Source: DATHSY01 sp046729855 (GTDB lineage Bacteria; Actinomycetota; UBA4738; HRBIN12). From it: 64,000 bases of DNA. The stretch is taken from NCBI GenBank assembly GCA_046729855.1, contig JBKPHM010000024.1:1-64000 (forward strand), written 5' to 3'. The notes beneath the pieces are model-generated. The model saw nothing but the letters and a program-made list of their open reading frames with translations. It ran no database searches and was not told the origin of the DNA. Of the stretch, positions 61,448-64,000 are shown piece after piece; the first letter of the stretch is position 1; each line of letters opens with the position of its first letter. The translations under genes and the position numbers were made by a program.

Positions 61448-62538
61448 TCCAGCGGCTCGAGCCAACCCCGCGGGTAGCGTACGACGAGCCGCCCGTGCTC
61501 GCGGTTCGAGGGCTCGAAGTGAACTTCGCCGGCCGCGTCGGTCTCTTCTCGGGACTCATGGGGCGCCATGGAGCCGACGCACTGGCCGTCGACGGTGTCG
61601 ATCTTGACCTGTATCGGGGTGAAGTGCTCGCCCTCGCGGGTGAGTCGGGCTGCGGCAAGACGACGACGGCGCGCGCCATTATGGGACTCGTCCGCCCGAA
61701 CCGCGGCGAGGTTCGGTTCGAGGGAGAGCCGCTCGGCCGGAACCTGCAGGCATACCGGCGCCGCGTCCAGATGGTCTTCCAGGACCCCACCGGCTCTCTC
61801 AACCCGCGGCAGACCATCTACGAGATTGTTGCTGAAGGCCTCCGCATTCACCGGATCCATCGCGGACCCGATGGAGAGACCGAGGAGCAACTTGTCGCAC
61901 GGGCGCTGTCGCGTGCCGGGCTGCGACCCCCTGAGCGGTTCTTCCTTCTGTACCCACACGAGCTCTCGGGCGGACAGCGTCAACGCGTCGTCATCGCAGG
62001 TGCGCTCGCGCTCGAGCCGGAGGTGATCGTCGCCGACGAGCCGGTGTCCAACCTCGATGCGTCGGTGCGCGGCGAGATCCTCCGGCTGCTGATGAAGCTG
62101 CGCGAGGAGCTCAGGATCAGCATCCTGATCGTGACGCACGACCTCGGCCTCGCGTGGACCGTGGCCGATCGCGTCGCGATCATGTACCTCGGCAGGATCG
62201 TCGAGCTCGGCCCCGCTGAGGACGTGCTGACGAGGCCGCTGCACCCATACACCAAAGCGATGCTCGACGTCGTCCCGGAGGCCGGAGGGATCGACCGGCC
62301 GATCCTCTCTGGCGAACCGCCGGACCCGACCCGGATACCTGGCGGATGCCGATTCCACCCTCGCTGCCCCGCCGTCGCCTCCGGCACGTCCGCCGCGGCC
62401 GGCGTCGAGGGCCGGTGCCGTGGCCAGGATCTCGGGTTGCTGGAGCTCCGGCCGAAACACTACGCGGCCTGTCATTTAGCGGCCGCGGGGTCGAGCGGGG
62501 GGAACGGGCAAGCGGGCTTGACCTCGACCCAGACCTGA
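61444..62538 (+). CDS. ABC transporter ATP-binding protein (DppF/OppF-like)
   Basis: A 364-residue ATPase partner. Walker A GESGCGKTTT, Q-loop VFQDPTGSLNPRQT, signature LSGGQRQRV, Walker B VIVADEPVSNLD, and C-terminal CRFHPRCP. It has a ~30-residue insertion (VGLFSGLMGRHGADALAVDG) before the first nucleotide-binding strand, which is common in OppF-type proteins. The GTG at 61444 overlaps the preceding stop (GTGA). Last gene of the importer operon. Confidence 0.92.
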   Translation: MIQRLEPTPRVAYDEPPVLAVRGLEVNFAGRVGLFSGLMGRHGADALAVDGVDLDLYRGEVLALAGESGCGKTTTARAIMGLVRPNRGEVRFEGEPLGRNLQAYRRRVQMVFQDPTGSLNPRQTIYEIVAEGLRIHRIHRGPDGETEEQLVARALSRAGLRPPERFFLLYPHELSGGQRQRVVIAGALALEPEVIVADEPVSNLDASVRGEILRLLMKLREELRISILIVTHDLGLAWTVADRVAIMYLGRIVELGPAEDVLTRPLHPYTKAMLDVVPEAGGIDRPILSGEPPDPTRIPGGCRFHPRCPAVASGTSAAAGVEGRCRGQDLGLLELRPKHYAACHLAAAGSSGGNGQAGLTSTQT

Positions 62539-62573
62539 GATCGGTAGGTTTCGGGACCTCAGCCCCGTCCGGC

Positions 62574-62927
62574 TTAAGTACCCGGCACGCCTGCGAAGAC
62601 CGACAGGCGCCGCCCGTCCACGTCCGCGAACCAGACGTGGCGAGCACCCCACTCTTGGGGTCCCGGCCGCCCCTCCGTCGGGACACCGGCCGTGACGAGG
62701 CGCTCGTACACCGCGTCGACGTCGTCGACCTCGATCGTGATCTCGGTGCCCTCACAGTTCGTCGCGGAACCCTCCTCGAGCCCTACGTCGAAGCCGCCGC
62801 CGCCACCGACGCGGAGGTAGTTCCCCTCCTCCACGACGACCTCGAGACCGATGACGTCCACGAGCAAGCGGCGCTCGGCGACGAGGTCCGATGTCAGCAT
62901 GAAGATGTGACTGAAGCGAGCGCTCAT
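62574..62927 (-). CDS. VOC-superfamily (glyoxalase/bleomycin resistance-like) protein
   Basis: A 117-residue single-domain protein with the beta-alpha-beta-beta-beta repeats of the vicinal oxygen chelate fold: FSHIFMLTSDLVAERRLLVDVIGLEV, then YLRVGGGGGFDVGL, and the second half ITIEVDDVDAVYERLVTAGVPTEG to HVWFADVDGRRLSVF. Metal ligands are not fully clear. Enzymes of this fold isomerise, cleave or bind small molecules; the role here is unknown. It lies six bases after the coiled-coil protein gene. Confidence 0.8.
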   Translation of the reverse strand: MSARFSHIFMLTSDLVAERRLLVDVIGLEVVVEEGNYLRVGGGGGFDVGLEEGSATNCEGTEITIEVDDVDAVYERLVTAGVPTEGRPGPQEWGARHVWFADVDGRRLSVFAGVPGT

Positions 62928-62933
62928 CCGGGG

Positions 62934-63575
62934 CTAGCCGCGCTCGTCGCCGTCGGGCGCGGCACCCTTCAGGACCCCGAGGATCGCCTCCATCTCGGTG
63001 TCGCCGACCGCCTGCTCCTTGCCGGCGCTCTTGGCGGCCGCGAGGAGGGTGCGGAGGTTCGCCTCGGCCATCTCGGCGCGCGACTCGAGGTCGCGGACTC
63101 GAGCCGCGAGACTCTGTGCCCGGCGCTCGGACTCGTCGCGTGCCTCACGGGCCTCTCTCGCCTCGTCCCGTGCCGCGCGCAAGCTCGCCCGGAGCGTGGC
63201 AACCTCGCGGCCGAGCTCGATCAGGCGCTCGATCGCCTCGCGGCCGACCGCCGAATACGTGGGCCGGCCGCCGTCAGCAGGCGGCTGTCGCCCCGCGGCC
63301 TCCCGAACGCGCTTGCGGCGCCTGGTCCGCGGGATCTGCTCCCGTTCTCCGGCCTCGATCGGCCGGGCGTCGAGCAGCCGGTAGCTGCCGTCCGCGACCT
63401 CCAACCGCCGCCTGGCCAGGAGCGCCCGGACGGCCCTGGCTGCCGCCAGGGGCTCGTTCAGGCCCATCTCGCGTCCGATCTCGGCGGGGGTGGCGTGGAG
63501 CACCTCCCCCGGGGAGACCTTGGCCGCCACCGCGGCCAGGAACGCGTTGGCCCGGTCCAGGCTCTCCTGGTTCAC
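62934..63575 (-). CDS. Winged-helix and coiled-coil protein of unknown function
   Basis: A 213-residue soluble protein. Residues 1-70 look like a winged helix (LDRANAFLAAVAAK, ATPAEIGREMGLNEPLAAARAVRALLARRRL). A basic stretch RTRRRKRVREA follows, then a long coiled coil (ATLRASLRAARDEAREAREARDE and onward to about 190). A DNA-binding or structural role is plausible but unproven. The GTG at 63575 starts the conserved-looking domain; the longer frame to 63797 runs over the next gene. Confidence 0.65.
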   Translation of the reverse strand: MNQESLDRANAFLAAVAAKVSPGEVLHATPAEIGREMGLNEPLAAARAVRALLARRRLEVADGSYRLLDARPIEAGEREQIPRTRRRKRVREAAGRQPPADGGRPTYSAVGREAIERLIELGREVATLRASLRAARDEAREAREARDESERRAQSLAARVRDLESRAEMAEANLRTLLAAAKSAGKEQAVGDTEMEAILGVLKGAAPDGDERG

Positions 63576-63742
63576 GGCGCCATCGTCGCAACTTCCGGCC
63601 GGAAAGGCCACCCCCGATTTGACGCGGAGGGACGGGACGCGCACGCGCCCGTGAAGACCCTGTGGACGGTGACCCGCCGCAGATGTCCCAATCTCCACAG
63701 ACCTCCTCACAATTTCTTCAGAGGATCTCGAGCGCGGATCCG

Positions 63743-64000
63743 CTAGTTGGCGAGCTCGTCGAACAGCCGGAGATCGATCGCGCGAAACGCGTCCCACCGC
63801 CGGCCGGCGAGATAGGAGTTCGTCAGCGAGACGACTCCGACCTGCGTGTCCGGGCGGAAGAACATCCGGGTGCTAACGCCGTAGTCGCCGCCGGTGTGAC
63901 CCATCCGGAAGTAACCCCGCGGCGCCGCGCCGTACCAGATCAGGCCCTGACGCCAGCCCGCGTCGTACGAGAGCTGATGACGCCGCATCTCCCGAACGGT
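63743..64000 (-). CDS. Serine hydrolase (beta-lactamase family), C-terminal part
   Basis: The last 85 or so residues of a serine beta-lactamase-like/esterase family protein whose N-terminus lies beyond the window. The motif MGHTGGDYGVSTRMFFRP is the KTG-type box (HTGG) and the following GVVSLTNS strand is the usual neighbour. The frame stays open through base 64000. The catalytic SxxK is not in view, so activity cannot be judged. Confidence 0.75.
   Translation of the reverse strand, partial: TVREMRRHQLSYDAGWRQGLIWYGAAPRGYFRMGHTGGDYGVSTRMFFRPDTQVGVVSLTNSYLAGRRWDAFRAIDLRLFDELAN

Noticed and set aside
63576..63797. Upstream extension of the winged-helix/coiled-coil protein
   Set aside because: It overlaps the end of the serine hydrolase gene and has no conserved character; GTG 63575 is preferred.

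Overview
This window is a 64 kb piece of a very GC-rich, tightly packed bacterial chromosome. GTG starts are frequent, four-base ATGA/GTGA overlaps are common, and convergent genes sit 0-35 bases apart in most cases. The gene set fits an uncultured, probably deep-branching member of the Actinomycetota: a wax-ester/triacylglycerol acyltransferase, a DUF4349 protein, a TIGR03943/permease pair, several glutamine-synthetase-like ligases, and many apparently leaderless promoters. A Chloroflexota relative cannot be excluded from sequence alone. I see no tRNA, rRNA, CRISPR array, insertion sequence or prophage.

Region 1 (1-11.4 kb) is a mixed set: an RpoD-like sigma factor with a clear promoter, a secreted phosphoesterase, a MoaD/ThiS-like domain fused to a BNR/WD40-like propeller, two alpha/beta hydrolases (one lacking the usual catalytic His), a WS/DGAT, an AlaX-EamA pair, an orphan histidine kinase, a small orphan protein and a DinB-like protein.

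Region 2 (11.4-24.7 kb) is an envelope-type module. It has two large polytopic membrane proteins (a GT-C-like domain fused to an MFS transporter, and a stand-alone GT-C-like protein). It also has five exported proteins of the alkaline phosphatase superfamily, most like the PafA group. In all five, the segment that normally ends a PafA-type enzyme, with the last metal-binding His, lies at the N-terminus, so the family looks circularly permuted. Three are tandem lipoproteins in one operon with the GT-C protein, joined by GTGA overlaps. A fourth is membrane-anchored. A fifth has lost the catalytic residues.

Region 3 (24.7-38.8 kb) is mostly housekeeping: permease plus TIGR03943 protein, LLM flavin oxidoreductase, DUF4349 protein, MutY, glutaryl-CoA dehydrogenase, TrpB2 with an overlapping acetyltransferase, an operon of CDP-alcohol phosphatidyltransferase, His-less Rieske-like protein, 6-phosphogluconate dehydrogenase and glucose-6-phosphate dehydrogenase, then GreA, an alpha-toroid protein and an SDR.

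Region 4 (38.9-62.5 kb) is a large amine/amide utilisation island. It holds two APC permeases, four glutamine-synthetase-fold ligases, two stand-alone class I glutamine amidotransferases, two duplicated class III aminotransferases, an aldehyde dehydrogenase, a PuuD-like hydrolase, a creatininase-family protein, a FluG-type amidohydrolase and a complete peptide-type ABC importer. All four ligases have an aromatic residue where true glutamine synthetase has its ammonium-binding Glu. I infer that they glutamylate organic amines (ethanolamine, polyamines or similar), which the aminotransferases, dehydrogenase and hydrolases then process.

Region 5 (62.5-64 kb) has a VOC-family protein, a winged-helix/coiled-coil protein and the C-terminal end of a serine hydrolase cut by the window edge.
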